Below the pieces are notes generated by a model. It did no database searches, was not told the origin of the DNA, and saw nothing but the letters and a program-made list of their open reading frames with translations. A DNA stretch of 20,197 nucleotides from DASSHC01 sp035693105 (GTDB lineage: Bacteria; Chloroflexota; Chloroflexia; Thermomicrobiales; Thermomicrobiaceae): positions 1-20,197 of the forward strand of contig DASSHC010000253.1 in assembly GCA_035693105.1 (NCBI GenBank), in the 5' to 3' direction. Below are positions 8,801-14,599 of the stretch, piece by piece. Position numbers and translations under genes: made by a program. Position 1 is the first letter of the stretch. Each line of letters starts with the position of its first letter.

Positions 8801-9268
8801 TGTACCAACCGGCAGGCCGTCGCCGCCGTCGACCAGCAGCCCGCCGGTCTCGAAGAGCTCGCGCAGGTCGAGCGCGGCGGGCGGCTCGGGTTGCGGCTCA
8901 CCGGGCGCCGCCGCCTGCTGGCCCAGCCGGGCGAGCTGCTCGACGGCTCTTGGTCCGGCGGCCGCGATCGCCTCGCGCCCCTGCCAGCCCCGCGCGAGGC
9001 GCGTGAAGCGCTCGGCGTCGCCGTTGCTGACGACGATGGGGAGCTGAGCGGGCGTCGGCGCCGGGGTGATCAGCGGCGGGGTGAAGCCGGAGGTCTCCAG
9101 GCCGAGCCGGGCGGCAAGGTCGAGGATCGCCGCCCACAGCTCCGGCGCGGGCGTGCCGTCGAGCACGATGCGGGCGCGAAGGTCGTCGGGATAGCCGTCG
9201 CCGTTGGTGTCGAGGATCAGATCATCAATTGAGAGCCCGGCGAGCCCGGCTCCGGCGTCACTCCCCAT
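5864..9268 (-). CDS. Large M14-family zinc carboxypeptidase with duplicated N-terminal domain
   Basis: A 1134-residue protein with a C-terminal M14 metallopeptidase domain at about 757-1090. The HxxE zinc motif is H825-A-N-E828 in ARHHANEVAAT, followed by IPYENPDGAELH, the third ligand H928 in DNHGFNSHEW, and a candidate catalytic Glu1057 in FTSITEVPDE. The first 250 residues contain two related units. Each opens with a calcium-loop-like segment (DTNGDGYPDD near 20-29; DGGDGLP near 147-153) and continues with DLAARLGLETSGFTPPL or DFAARLGVESGGVTLPV. The middle 400 residues match nothing I recognise. No signal peptide is visible, and an in-frame TGA just upstream rules out a longer N-terminus. 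ATG at 9268 is preferred to GTG at 9280 because AGGTGGGG lies 6 nt before it. It heads the ABC transporter operon, suggesting it trims imported peptides in the cytoplasm (inference). Confidence 0.85.
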   Translation of the reverse strand: MGSDAGAGLAGLSIDDLILDTNGDGYPDDLRARIVLDGTPAPELWAAILDLAARLGLETSGFTPPLITPAPTPAQLPIVVSNGDAERFTRLARGWQGREAIAAAGPRAVEQLARLGQQAAAPGEPQPEPPAALDLRELFETGGLLVDGGDGLPVGTRLSVVIPPSLPAFVGRALADFAARLGVESGGVTLPVATTGEPPAWAIPLRLNLQTGAETELRVVPGPALELAGDPEQAAYLIDTLARDWPRLPGLPAAAEAVDWPRRSLAGWTPAGRAALLHADLPDAGSEPIRLLVADASERAALRETARQALGTGADVREPEDALLVMREEWSAPWEVERALAALRDTIVPQLAPGQPVALTIFVSEPAGVRRALAAQAKQVLAAGGFPEAGIQVLDAFKPGLCWLREVVLPRWRGLRGVARVVVGYRPLEQHGDRALDYPTRWLQELFPADEFIAEALDVPLEAVALEAWDGPATYAVEALDSAGQVLAHEELSLFSYERPYLDAFPEKGTVTVTTGGLAARQGERVVHEAVFTDLDEFWGFFQGVVLPRLGAAILQATGGDPRAAEQPLFDRLDIEVTLSETDETLGIREEWNSAAEALHEDIYFVALDYVEALGEQVNGERLSGPGSVVPLVHVRPGAGPSARVTLRARAGAVARTEGEGEGEPRPLGLLGSAPVGEAQLTAVGVEGDHLRLGLELGGLDDPARRTLAALATLHPPEPGRPVLEVRLEDGTRLRLAPPRPDALPVVEPARRPTPDGEIVTEANLYPLLARLASRPEVRVALAERSYQGRPIPAIEVTAPVTADVWSARKLSLFKPTLLVVARHHANEVAATSAALKLVERLTEDPEWRSLLRHVNVAVIPYENPDGAELHALLQQEHPTWKHHPARYNAVGLEISLDRGKPDSRYGEARVRDTLWRRWLPDAVVDNHGFNSHEWVQPFSGYGAAVRFRTYWIVPSIVWGASWYLDDERFPEHRQATEAVREAVTRAMAADAELLALNRRYFERFETWAHSRLPDKYPTERHHDMTFYSRSLDERRRGWGGYAVQAPRVTVFTSITEVPDETAHGAHLERTARADLVNNRAILDLLAAAAGPLRRTIVAGPDSLRISLARRRPIRLGEPAATGEDGEGGGSTEQ

Positions 9269-9357
9269 GGCGCACCCCACCTGCCTGACTCATCTCCACG
9301 CCACGCCTCAGACCGCGCCGCAGGCGAAAACGAGCGGCGACCGGCGCGGCCGGACTC

Positions 9358-9386
9358 AGACTACGCGCTTCCGGCCAGGGTGTCAA
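9358..9386 (-). promoter_or_regulatory. Probable promoter of the M14-SBP-permease operon
   Basis: On the minus strand TTGACA (complement of 9381-9386) is followed after exactly 17 nt by TAGTCT (complement of 9358-9363). The -35 box is a perfect match and the -10 box keeps the T, A and final T most important for sigma-70-type promoters. Transcription would begin near 9351, leaving a leader of about 80 nt before ATG 9268. The start point is inferred from spacing. Confidence 0.6.
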
Positions 9387-9492
9387 CGATCGCCCGCGCG
9401 GTGCGGTCCAGGCGGCGAATATCGCTATTCGAGGGCCGGTGACTGAGTGATTTGCTCAGGGGGCGGCGTGGTCAGCGGGATCCTGCGACACG

Positions 9493-9522
9493 TTGACAGA
9501 GGACTTGCACATGTGCTAGTGT
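9493..9522 (+). promoter_or_regulatory. vapBC promoter with embedded palindromic operator
   Basis: TTGACA at 9493-9498 and TAGTGT at 9517-9522 are separated by 18 nt. Between them lies the perfect 10-bp palindrome GCACATGTGC (9507-9516), which extends to 9503-9520 with one mismatched pair, ACTtGCACATGTGCtAGT. Only 6 nt separate the -10 box from the ATG at 9529, so the start point should fall on or next to the start codon, giving a leaderless mRNA. The palindrome overlaps the -10 box, a position where VapB-type antitoxins usually repress their own operon. Autoregulation is inferred from family behaviour. Confidence 0.65.
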
Positions 9523-9528
9523 AGGCGT

Positions 9529-9777
9529 ATGCTTGATCACCGCATGCAACTGCTGCTTGATGACGAACGCTATCAGAAGGTCGCGCGGGAGGCGCGGCGC
9601 CGTGGCCTGTCTCTCGCCGCCGTCATCCGCGAGGCGATCGACAACCTTCCTGCCGCGACGGAGCAGCGCGAGGCCGCGATTGCCGCCATTCTCTCGGCTG
9701 AGCCGATGCCGGTGCCTGCGGACCCGCGAGAGCTGCGCGCTGAGATCGATGCGGCGCGCGGGTGTCGCTCCGAGTGA
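9529..9777 (+). CDS. VapB-like ribbon-helix-helix antitoxin
   Basis: An 82-residue protein with a short beta strand (RMQLLLDDERY, 5-15) and two helices (QKVAREARRRGLSLAAVIREAI, about 16-37), the arrangement of CopG/MetJ-like ribbon-helix-helix DNA-binding proteins. The acidic, flexible C-terminal half (REAAIAAILSAEPMPVPADPRELRAEIDAAR) is the part that in such antitoxins wraps the toxin. It overlaps the PIN-domain toxin gene by 16 bp, or by 4 bp if the toxin uses its second start. No Shine-Dalgarno sequence precedes the ATG, in line with a leaderless transcript. The VapB label rests on fold, size and linkage to a PIN toxin; antitoxin sequences are too variable for a closer call. Confidence 0.8.
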   Translation: MLDHRMQLLLDDERYQKVAREARRRGLSLAAVIREAIDNLPAATEQREAAIAAILSAEPMPVPADPRELRAEIDAARGCRSE

Positions 9778-10196
9778 TCATCCTCGACACCACGATCCTG
9801 GTCTATGCGGTCGGTGTCGACCACCCGCTGCGTGAGCCGTGTCGGCGCCTGTTGGCCGCTCATGCCTGGGGAGACATCGACGCCACGACGACGTTCGAGG
9901 TGATTCAGGAGTTCGCACACGTTCGTGCTCGGCGACGCCCCCGCACCGACGCGGCCTTCCTGGCGCGGCAGTACGCCACCGCCTTCGCGCTCCTAGCTGT
10001 TGGCGGCGATGACCTTGAGCTTGGTCTCACCCTGTTCGAGCAGTACCCGGCGCTGGGGGCGTTCGACGCGGTCCTCGCGGCGGTAGCGCTCAATCACCAG
10101 GCCGAAGCGCTCATCTCGGCGGAAGAGGCGTTCAGCTCAGTCGCTGGATTGCGTGTTATCAGCCCAGCTTCAGCTCAGCTCCCTCCTTGGCGGTGA
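9762..10196 (+). CDS. vapC: VapC-like PIN-domain ribonuclease toxin
   Basis: A 144-residue PIN-domain protein, expected to be a Mg-dependent endoribonuclease neutralised by the upstream antitoxin. The acidic-site candidates are Asp9 (IILDTTILVYA), Glu50 (FEVIQEFAHV), Asp102 (GAFDAVLAAVAL) and a fourth position where most relatives have Asp but this protein has Glu121-Glu122 (LISAEEAF). The usual Asn after the first Asp-Thr (DTN) is Thr here. GTG at 9762 gives MSLRVIILD; GTG at 9774 would give MIILDTT and a GTGA overlap with the antitoxin stop, a typical translational coupling. Neither start has a good ribosome site, so the choice is open. Whether the altered residues reduce activity cannot be told from sequence. 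Confidence 0.87.
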   Translation: MSLRVIILDTTILVYAVGVDHPLREPCRRLLAAHAWGDIDATTTFEVIQEFAHVRARRRPRTDAAFLARQYATAFALLAVGGDDLELGLTLFEQYPALGAFDAVLAAVALNHQAEALISAEEAFSSVAGLRVISPASAQLPPWR

Positions 10197-10206
10197 GGAC
10201 TGACGA

Positions 10207-10230
10207 GCACAGTTGGCAACCAAGCTGTGC
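10207..10230 (+). terminator. Hairpin after vapC, possible terminator
   Basis: GCACAGTTGG and CCAAGCTGTGC pair to form a 10-bp stem with one bulged G and a CAA loop, starting 11 nt after the vapC stop. No U-run follows, so it may be a weak or factor-assisted terminator or simply a 3' end stabiliser. Confidence 0.4.
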
Positions 10231-10327
10231 ATCTCTAGCCATCCGCCCTGAGCCGCCTTCTTCGCGGGTGCGGTAGTATCCACCGAAAGATGCGAGACGC
10301 GAGCCAATCGGGATAAGGGCGCGGGAG

Positions 10328-11239
10328 ATGCGGTCGCCGGTCGGGGTGCGGGTGGCGGGGCGACGGCGGCTGGCTCAGGCCGGCGCCTGGGTCAACCTGC
10401 CCGCGCTGGCCGCGGTCGTAATCTGGAGCGGCGTCTATCCCTTCTCGAAGTACGCGCTGGGCGAGTTCCCCCTCTTCTCCTACGTCGCGCTGCGGCCATT
10501 GATCGCCTCCACCATGGTGTTCGGCTTTCTGACCGTGCGGCGACAGCCGGTGCGCATCGCGCGGCAGGACCGGCCGCGGCTGCTGCTGGCCGCTTTGGCC
10601 GGGATGGTGACCTTCCAGCTCTTCTTCATCTTTGGTCTGAAATACACCAGCGCCAGCCACAGCGCGCTGCTCAACGCCTCCAGCCCGCTGCTGGGCGCCG
10701 CTGTCCTCCAGCTCGCTGGGCGCTACCGGCCGGACCGGCGCTCGGCTCTGGGGCTGGTAGCCGGCTTTGCCGGGGTTGTCATCTTGCTCAGCGGAGCGCA
10801 CGGCGCGGGTGACGCGGCGCTCACCGGTGACCTGCTCACGCTCGTCTCGGCGCTGGGCTGGGTGGTCGTCTCAACCGTGCCGCGCCCGCTGGTGGCGCGC
10901 TACGGTCCGGTGCGGGTCGCCGGCTGGATGATCCTCTGCGCGGCGGTCATCACCTTGCCGCTGGGGCTGAGCGTGCTGGGCGAGTTGGTCGCTCAGCCGC
11001 CGTCGCTGCTGGCCTGGGGCGCGCTGATCTACAGCTCGGTGCTGGGCATGTTCATGGCCAACGTGCTCTGGCAGCGTGCGGTGCACCACCTCGGTTCGAC
11101 GCAGACGATGGCCTACCTCTACCTGCAGCCGTTCCTGGCGCTGCTCCTCTCGGCGGCGCTGCTAGGCGAGCGCCTGACGCCGCCGCAGGCGCTGGGCGGG
11201 CTGATCGCCCTGGCCGGCGTCGGGCTGGTGCGGCGCTAG
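10328..11239 (+). CDS. EamA/DMT-family membrane transporter
   Basis: A 303-residue integral membrane protein with two EamA repeats of about five helices each. The first repeat begins at NLPALAAVVIWSGVYPFSKYAL (23-44, slightly more than one helix) and includes LKYTSASHSALLNASSPLLG; the second covers about residues 165-300 and ends ALLGERLTPPQALGGLIALAGVGLV. Both the ALxxTSAS...ALL-type loop and the terminal GExLxxxQxxGxxLIxxGV pattern are typical of drug/metabolite exporters. The charged N-terminus (RVAGRRR) is cytoplasmic. ATG at 10328 follows AAGGG at a usable distance. The substrate is unknown; relatives export amino acids, nucleosides or drugs. Its stop codon overlaps that of the convergent gene at 11236 within one CTAG. 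Confidence 0.92.
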   Translation: MRSPVGVRVAGRRRLAQAGAWVNLPALAAVVIWSGVYPFSKYALGEFPLFSYVALRPLIASTMVFGFLTVRRQPVRIARQDRPRLLLAALAGMVTFQLFFIFGLKYTSASHSALLNASSPLLGAAVLQLAGRYRPDRRSALGLVAGFAGVVILLSGAHGAGDAALTGDLLTLVSALGWVVVSTVPRPLVARYGPVRVAGWMILCAAVITLPLGLSVLGELVAQPPSLLAWGALIYSSVLGMFMANVLWQRAVHHLGSTQTMAYLYLQPFLALLLSAALLGERLTPPQALGGLIALAGVGLVRR

Positions 11240-11496
11240 CTGCCTCCCTGGTGCTGCTTCGCCGCGGCCTGGATGCGCTTGCGCAACGCGTCGAGGTCGA
11301 GGTACTCGGAGAGGAACTCGTCGGTCGGGATCTCATCGAGCACCCAATCGAGGGTATCGGAGATCGCGCTGAGGTAGGCGAAGTCGGGGTCGTCCTGCAT
11401 CTCCTCGTAGACTTCGGGGTGGGTCATCGGGTCGGCCAGCCCGATCACGTCCTCCAGCTCGAGCGCCAGCGTCTCGATCTCCTTGCGGGTGCGCAT
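11236..11496 (-). CDS. Small acidic protein of unknown function
   Basis: An 86-residue acidic, largely helical protein. It starts MRTRKEIETLALELEDVIGL and includes MTHPEVYEEMQDDPDFAYLSA, then TLDWVLDEIPTDEFLSEYLDLDALRKRI. I do not recognise a family. ATG at 11496 is chosen because AGGGGGA lies 4 nt upstream; the longer in-frame reading to 11856 has no such signal and runs across the divergent gene. It is divergent from the monooxygenase-domain gene at 11656 with 159 nt between starts, and its stop shares a CTAG with the convergent transporter. Coding evidence is the ribosome site, the conserved-looking aromatic and acidic pattern, and strong third-position GC. Confidence 0.72.
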   Translation of the reverse strand: MRTRKEIETLALELEDVIGLADPMTHPEVYEEMQDDPDFAYLSAISDTLDWVLDEIPTDEFLSEYLDLDALRKRIQAAAKQHQGGS

Positions 11497-11655
11497 GCGG
11501 TCCCCCTTTCCCGGGCCGTCCCCGGTCGTTCTACACCACCGCTCGCGGGGCGCAAAACGAGTGCCGCAAGCGTGAGCGTGGGTGTGGCGCGGCCTGGGAC
11601 CTGCGGCGGCGCCGTGGCGCCGGTCCTCTGGGGCCGGCCAGCGAGAGGAGGGTAC

Positions 11656-11982
11656 ATGTTCGTCGTCGCCGCGCGCTATCTCGCGCGGGAGGGGCAGGAC
11701 GAGCGGGTGGCCGCGCTGCTGCGCGAGCTGGCGGCCTACTCCAATTCCACCGCCGAGCCGGGCTGCGCGCTCTACATCGTCAATCGTGGGATCGAGGAGC
11801 CGCGCCGCTTCCTGCTCTACGAGCAGTACGTCGACCGCGCGGCCTTCGACGGCCACACCAGCAGCGAGCCCTTCCAGCGCATCGTCCTGGGGCAGGTCGT
11901 GCCGCTGCTGGAGGAGCGCCGGCGCGACTACTACGACGTCATCGCCGCACCGGGGCTGCCCGGCCTGCAGGCCCCGCCGTAG
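11656..11982 (+). CDS. Antibiotic-biosynthesis-monooxygenase (ABM) domain protein
   Basis: A 108-residue dimeric alpha-beta barrel (ferredoxin-like) protein of the YgiN/ABM type. The pattern is a first strand (MFVVAARYLA), a helix (GQDERVAALLRELAAYSN), CALYIVNRGIEEPRRFLLYEQYVDR, and a helix with His67 (AAFDGHTSSEPFQRI). The YEQYxDxxAFxxHxxSxxF signature is typical of the family. Relatives include quinol monooxygenases and many proteins of unassigned role, and no cofactor site is visible, so the reaction is unknown. ATG at 11656 follows AGGAGGG with 3 nt spacing; the longer upstream reading is the antisense of the 86-residue gene and is rejected. It converges on the S53 peptidase gene with a strong hairpin between. 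Confidence 0.88.
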   Translation: MFVVAARYLAREGQDERVAALLRELAAYSNSTAEPGCALYIVNRGIEEPRRFLLYEQYVDRAAFDGHTSSEPFQRIVLGQVVPLLEERRRDYYDVIAAPGLPGLQAPP

Positions 11983-11991
11983 GCACGAAAG

Positions 11992-12017
11992 GGGCGGCCG
12001 GGGAACCCCGGCCGCCC
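11992..12017. terminator. Strong bidirectional hairpin terminator
   Basis: GGGCGGCCGGGG (11992-12003) and CCCCGGCCGCCC (12006-12017) form a perfect 12-bp stem with a minimal AA spacer (a four-base GAAC loop in practice). It lies between the convergent monooxygenase-domain and S53 genes, 9 nt after the first stop and 30 nt after the second. On the minus strand a short TTT follows the stem (complement of AAA at 11988-11990), slightly favouring termination of the S53 transcript. Confidence 0.75.
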
Positions 12018-12047
12018 GCGATTTGCCACCTGAGCCTGGTTGGACGG

Positions 12048-13988
12048 TCAGTGGCCCAGCGCGGCGAGGAATTTGCTGCCGTTCGGCGTGCCGACGCCGG
12101 TCACGTCGTCGTAGCCGGGCCGGGTATGCAGCGTCCCGGTCTGGTTCATCGTGCGCAGCGAGGTGCGCAGCCCGTTGTCCGCGTTCTCGCTGTTGACGTA
12201 GTCGACGCGCACCACGGCCACCTTCGCTGGCGGATTGACCACATCATGGTAGGCCGCGGTACCGGCGGCGCTGTAGAGCGCCGGGTTGGCGAAGCCGTGC
12301 GCGTGCCCCGCCTTCTGATCGGCCAGCGCCATCACGCCGGCGAAGAGCGGCGAGGCGAGACTGGTGCCGCCGATGCGGTAGGTGTCGTAGTAGGTGCCGT
12401 CGGAGAAGGTCTGCGTCTGGCCGACGAGCATGCCGGTGTTGGGATCACCGACCATCGCCACGTCCGGCACCGCCCGTCCCGCGGGGCCGAAGTAGTTGGC
12501 GATGGCGCTCGGCACGACGCCCACCTGATACCAGGGCTGGGCGAAGATGCGGCTGGTGCCGCCGCCCGAGCCGTAGAGGAAGGTACCCGGCGGATTCGGC
12601 TTCCAGCAGTTGCACGTGCTGGAAAGGGTGGTGGTGTCGGTGCCCCAGCCGGTCTCGAACAGGTAGTTGTTGCTGGCGCCGACGGCCAGGCTGGTGCCGC
12701 CGACCGCGGTCACCCAGGGGCTGGCGGCGGGCCAGTCGACCGAGCGGAAGCCGATGTTGGCGACCTCGTCGCCGTCGTCGCCCGAGGAGAAGTAGACGCC
12801 GATGCCCTGGATCGCCGCCTGGATCAGCGTATCGTTGTAGGGCTTGACGTAGCCGGGCGGCAGCAGCTCGGTGGGGAAGCCGTAGGAGTTGGTCACGATC
12901 TGGGCCAGGTCGCGATCGACCACGTGGTTGAGGGCGGCGTCGAGGTCCGAGAAGTTATTGGGGGCGCCGACGTAGACGATGTTGGCGCCGGGGGCCATGC
13001 TGTGGACCGCCTCGACGTCGAGCGTCTCCTCACCGTACCAGCCCTGCGGATCCTGCCGCGGGTTCTCCGGGCGCCGGTAGGTGCCGGGGGCGACGACCTG
13101 GCTGAACTGGCTCGCTCCCATCTGCGGCAGGCCGTGATCGGCGGAGTACTGGTTCACATCCTGCACGATGGTCGGCGAGGCATAGGCGTCGATGATGGCC
13201 ACCGTCTGACCCGAGCCGTCGTTGCCGCTGGCGATCGCGCCGGCGATGCCGTAGGCGCCCTGGAGCTGCGCCGGCGTGTAGCCGCACGGCGCGTACGGCT
13301 GCGCCTTGCCGTAGGCTGTGGGCAGGTCCGTCGCGATCTTCTGCGCCCAGTAGGTGGAGCAGGGCGGCGCGTTGCGGAAGCCGGCGGAGGGCGGCGCGTC
13401 GGCGACGATGGTGTTGGGGTGCGTCAGCGTCTGGGTCTGGTCGATGCCGATGATGGCGTCGACGGTGCCGGCCAGCGCCGCGGGGATGCTCAGCTCGCCG
13501 GCCGGCGCGCGCAGCGTCGTGCCGTCGACGGTGTATTGGTTGAGCTGGACGCCGAAGGCGGCTTCCACCTGGCCGACGGTGCCCTCGGCCGAGATGTAGT
13601 GATTATTCTGCGGGGTGTAGACGACCGAGAAGCCCTGGCTCTTGAGCCAGGAGCGCACCGAGTTGGTATCCCCGGAGCTGGGCGCGAACTGCTGGCGGAA
13701 CTGCGCCGGATTCAGGTAGTGGCCATAGCTCGGGCTGCTCGGGTCGGAGACGGCCCGTGCCAGCGCGGCCGCCTGGTCGCCGCCGCGCCAGCCGAGGTAG
13801 ACGCGGAAGCCGACGTAATCAGTGGTATTCGATGACGACTTGAAATTGGCGGACGTGGCCCACGGCGGCACGCTCCCGGCGAGCTTGGCTCGCCCGGATG
13901 GCGCCGCGGCGGCGGGCGTGATTCCCAGCGACAGCAGCAGCACGAGCGCCCAGAGCAGCAGTGCCGGCCGCTTGATCCCCCGTCTCAT
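12048..13988 (-). CDS. Secreted S53 (sedolisin/kumamolisin-like) serine-carboxyl peptidase
   Basis: A 646-residue exported protease precursor. Residues 1-30 form a Sec signal peptide (MRRGIKRPALLLWALVLLLS, ending PAAAAP). About 40-190 is a pro-kumamolisin activation domain (SSPSYGHYLNPAQF, FGVQLNQYTVDG). The catalytic domain has Glu320 and Asp324 in the ExxxD motif (YGEETLDVEAVHSMAPG), oxyanion Asp404 in SSGDDGD, and catalytic Ser543 in GGTSLASP. The C-terminal GYDDVTGVGTPNG (625-637) supplies the family's calcium site. Cys210, Cys235, Cys459 and Cys461 could form two disulfides. S53 enzymes are usually active at acid pH. ATG at 13988 is chosen because GAAGGGAG lies 8 nt upstream and a signal peptide follows directly; the longer frame to 14186 encodes low-complexity Arg/Gly sequence. 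All catalytic residues are present. Confidence 0.95.
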   Translation of the reverse strand: MRRGIKRPALLLWALVLLLSLGITPAAAAPSGRAKLAGSVPPWATSANFKSSSNTTDYVGFRVYLGWRGGDQAAALARAVSDPSSPSYGHYLNPAQFRQQFAPSSGDTNSVRSWLKSQGFSVVYTPQNNHYISAEGTVGQVEAAFGVQLNQYTVDGTTLRAPAGELSIPAALAGTVDAIIGIDQTQTLTHPNTIVADAPPSAGFRNAPPCSTYWAQKIATDLPTAYGKAQPYAPCGYTPAQLQGAYGIAGAIASGNDGSGQTVAIIDAYASPTIVQDVNQYSADHGLPQMGASQFSQVVAPGTYRRPENPRQDPQGWYGEETLDVEAVHSMAPGANIVYVGAPNNFSDLDAALNHVVDRDLAQIVTNSYGFPTELLPPGYVKPYNDTLIQAAIQGIGVYFSSGDDGDEVANIGFRSVDWPAASPWVTAVGGTSLAVGASNNYLFETGWGTDTTTLSSTCNCWKPNPPGTFLYGSGGGTSRIFAQPWYQVGVVPSAIANYFGPAGRAVPDVAMVGDPNTGMLVGQTQTFSDGTYYDTYRIGGTSLASPLFAGVMALADQKAGHAHGFANPALYSAAGTAAYHDVVNPPAKVAVVRVDYVNSENADNGLRTSLRTMNQTGTLHTRPGYDDVTGVGTPNGSKFLAALGH

Positions 13989-14357
13989 GCCAGGTACTCC
14001 CTTCACACCGGTCGCTTGTCGCGACGTCCCAGCCACCCCGCTCGATTGCCGGCCGCCGAGCCGGAAGCGCCGATCGCCCCGCCGCGTGCTGGGCCGGGCG
14101 AATTCCAACCTGCCCGGCTGCGCTCGTGAGGTGCGCTCCTGGGCCGCTGACCTCCCCTCCAGTCCGAGCCGGCGCACGGCGGCCAAATCGTGCGAGCGGA
14201 AATGGCCGGGCTACAGTACACGGGAGATGGTGAGCGGACAATAGCCAATCAGATCACGCAAGAGATCGTGTAGGGCCACATTGCGCGGATATCAAGATTA
14301 GCCCTGGATCACTGCGGCCGTTGCACTATTCATAGATGGTATTGCGCTAATGTGAAA
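13989..14357. other. Upstream region of the S53 gene, with an AT-richer segment
   Basis: There is no gene here. The stretch of about 14235-14357 is clearly less GC-rich than anything else in the window. On the minus strand it includes TTGATA (in AATCTTGATATCC) followed by 17 nt and TACACG, a poor -10 box, so the S53 promoter is probably here but cannot be placed. The 14003-14248 frames are Arg/Gly/Pro-rich and look like noncoding GC-rich readings. Confidence 0.45.
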
Positions 14358-14383
14358 CCGCCGGCACCACACGGTGCCGGCGG
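14358..14383 (-). terminator. Hairpin terminator behind the M20/pentapeptide-remnant region
   Basis: CCGCCGGCACC (14358-14368) and GGTGCCGGCGG (14373-14383) form a perfect 11-bp stem with an ACAC loop. On the minus strand it is followed by TTTCACATT. It lies 24 nt beyond the stop of the pentapeptide-repeat remnant, so it probably was that gene's terminator and now ends the M20 transcript. Confidence 0.65.
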
Positions 14384-14406
14384 CTCGAAAACGGGAGTGG
14401 TCGCGA

Positions 14407-14568
14407 CTAGGGATTGAGGTGGTTCCGGCAGGTGCCTCCGTCCTTGCTACTGCTGGTGCCGTCCGGGCAGAGGGTCTGGTTCCAGCTCGCCCCGCTCAGC
14501 GTCGCGCTGCTCAGCCCCCTGGCCCCATTGAGGGTGGTCTGGGTCAGGTTGGCGCCCGTCAGGTGGAA
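14407..14568 (-). pseudogene. 3' remnant of a pentapeptide-repeat protein gene
   Basis: Minus-strand translation in the frame ending at TAG (complement of 14407-14409) gives LTGANLTQTTLNGARGLSSA followed by TLSGASWNQT, then LCPDGTSSSKDGGTCRNHLNP. The first part shows the A(N/D)LxX five-residue period of pentapeptide repeats. The ending WNQT-CPDGT-S...GGTC...L is the usual C-terminal cap of secreted actinobacterial and chloroflexal pentapeptide-repeat proteins. No ATG, GTG or TTG exists in this frame between the M20 stop at 14600 and the repeats, and further upstream the frame lies inside the M20 gene. It is therefore a truncated tail of about 50 codons, the rest apparently lost by deletion or rearrangement. 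The remaining part is in frame, with no stop or shift inside. Confidence 0.72.
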
Positions 14569-14599
14569 CCGTTGGTGAGGGCGCGCGATGATCCGGCCG

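Noticed and set aside
12051..13835. Plus-strand open frame of 594 codons
   Set aside because: It is the exact antisense of the S53 peptidase, which has all its catalytic motifs; this frame has none.
14480..14540. Frameshift inside the pentapeptide-repeat remnant
   Set aside because: A first reading seemed to need a shift at a run of G residues. Recounting shows five Gs (complement of CCCCC), and the frame is continuous to the stop.
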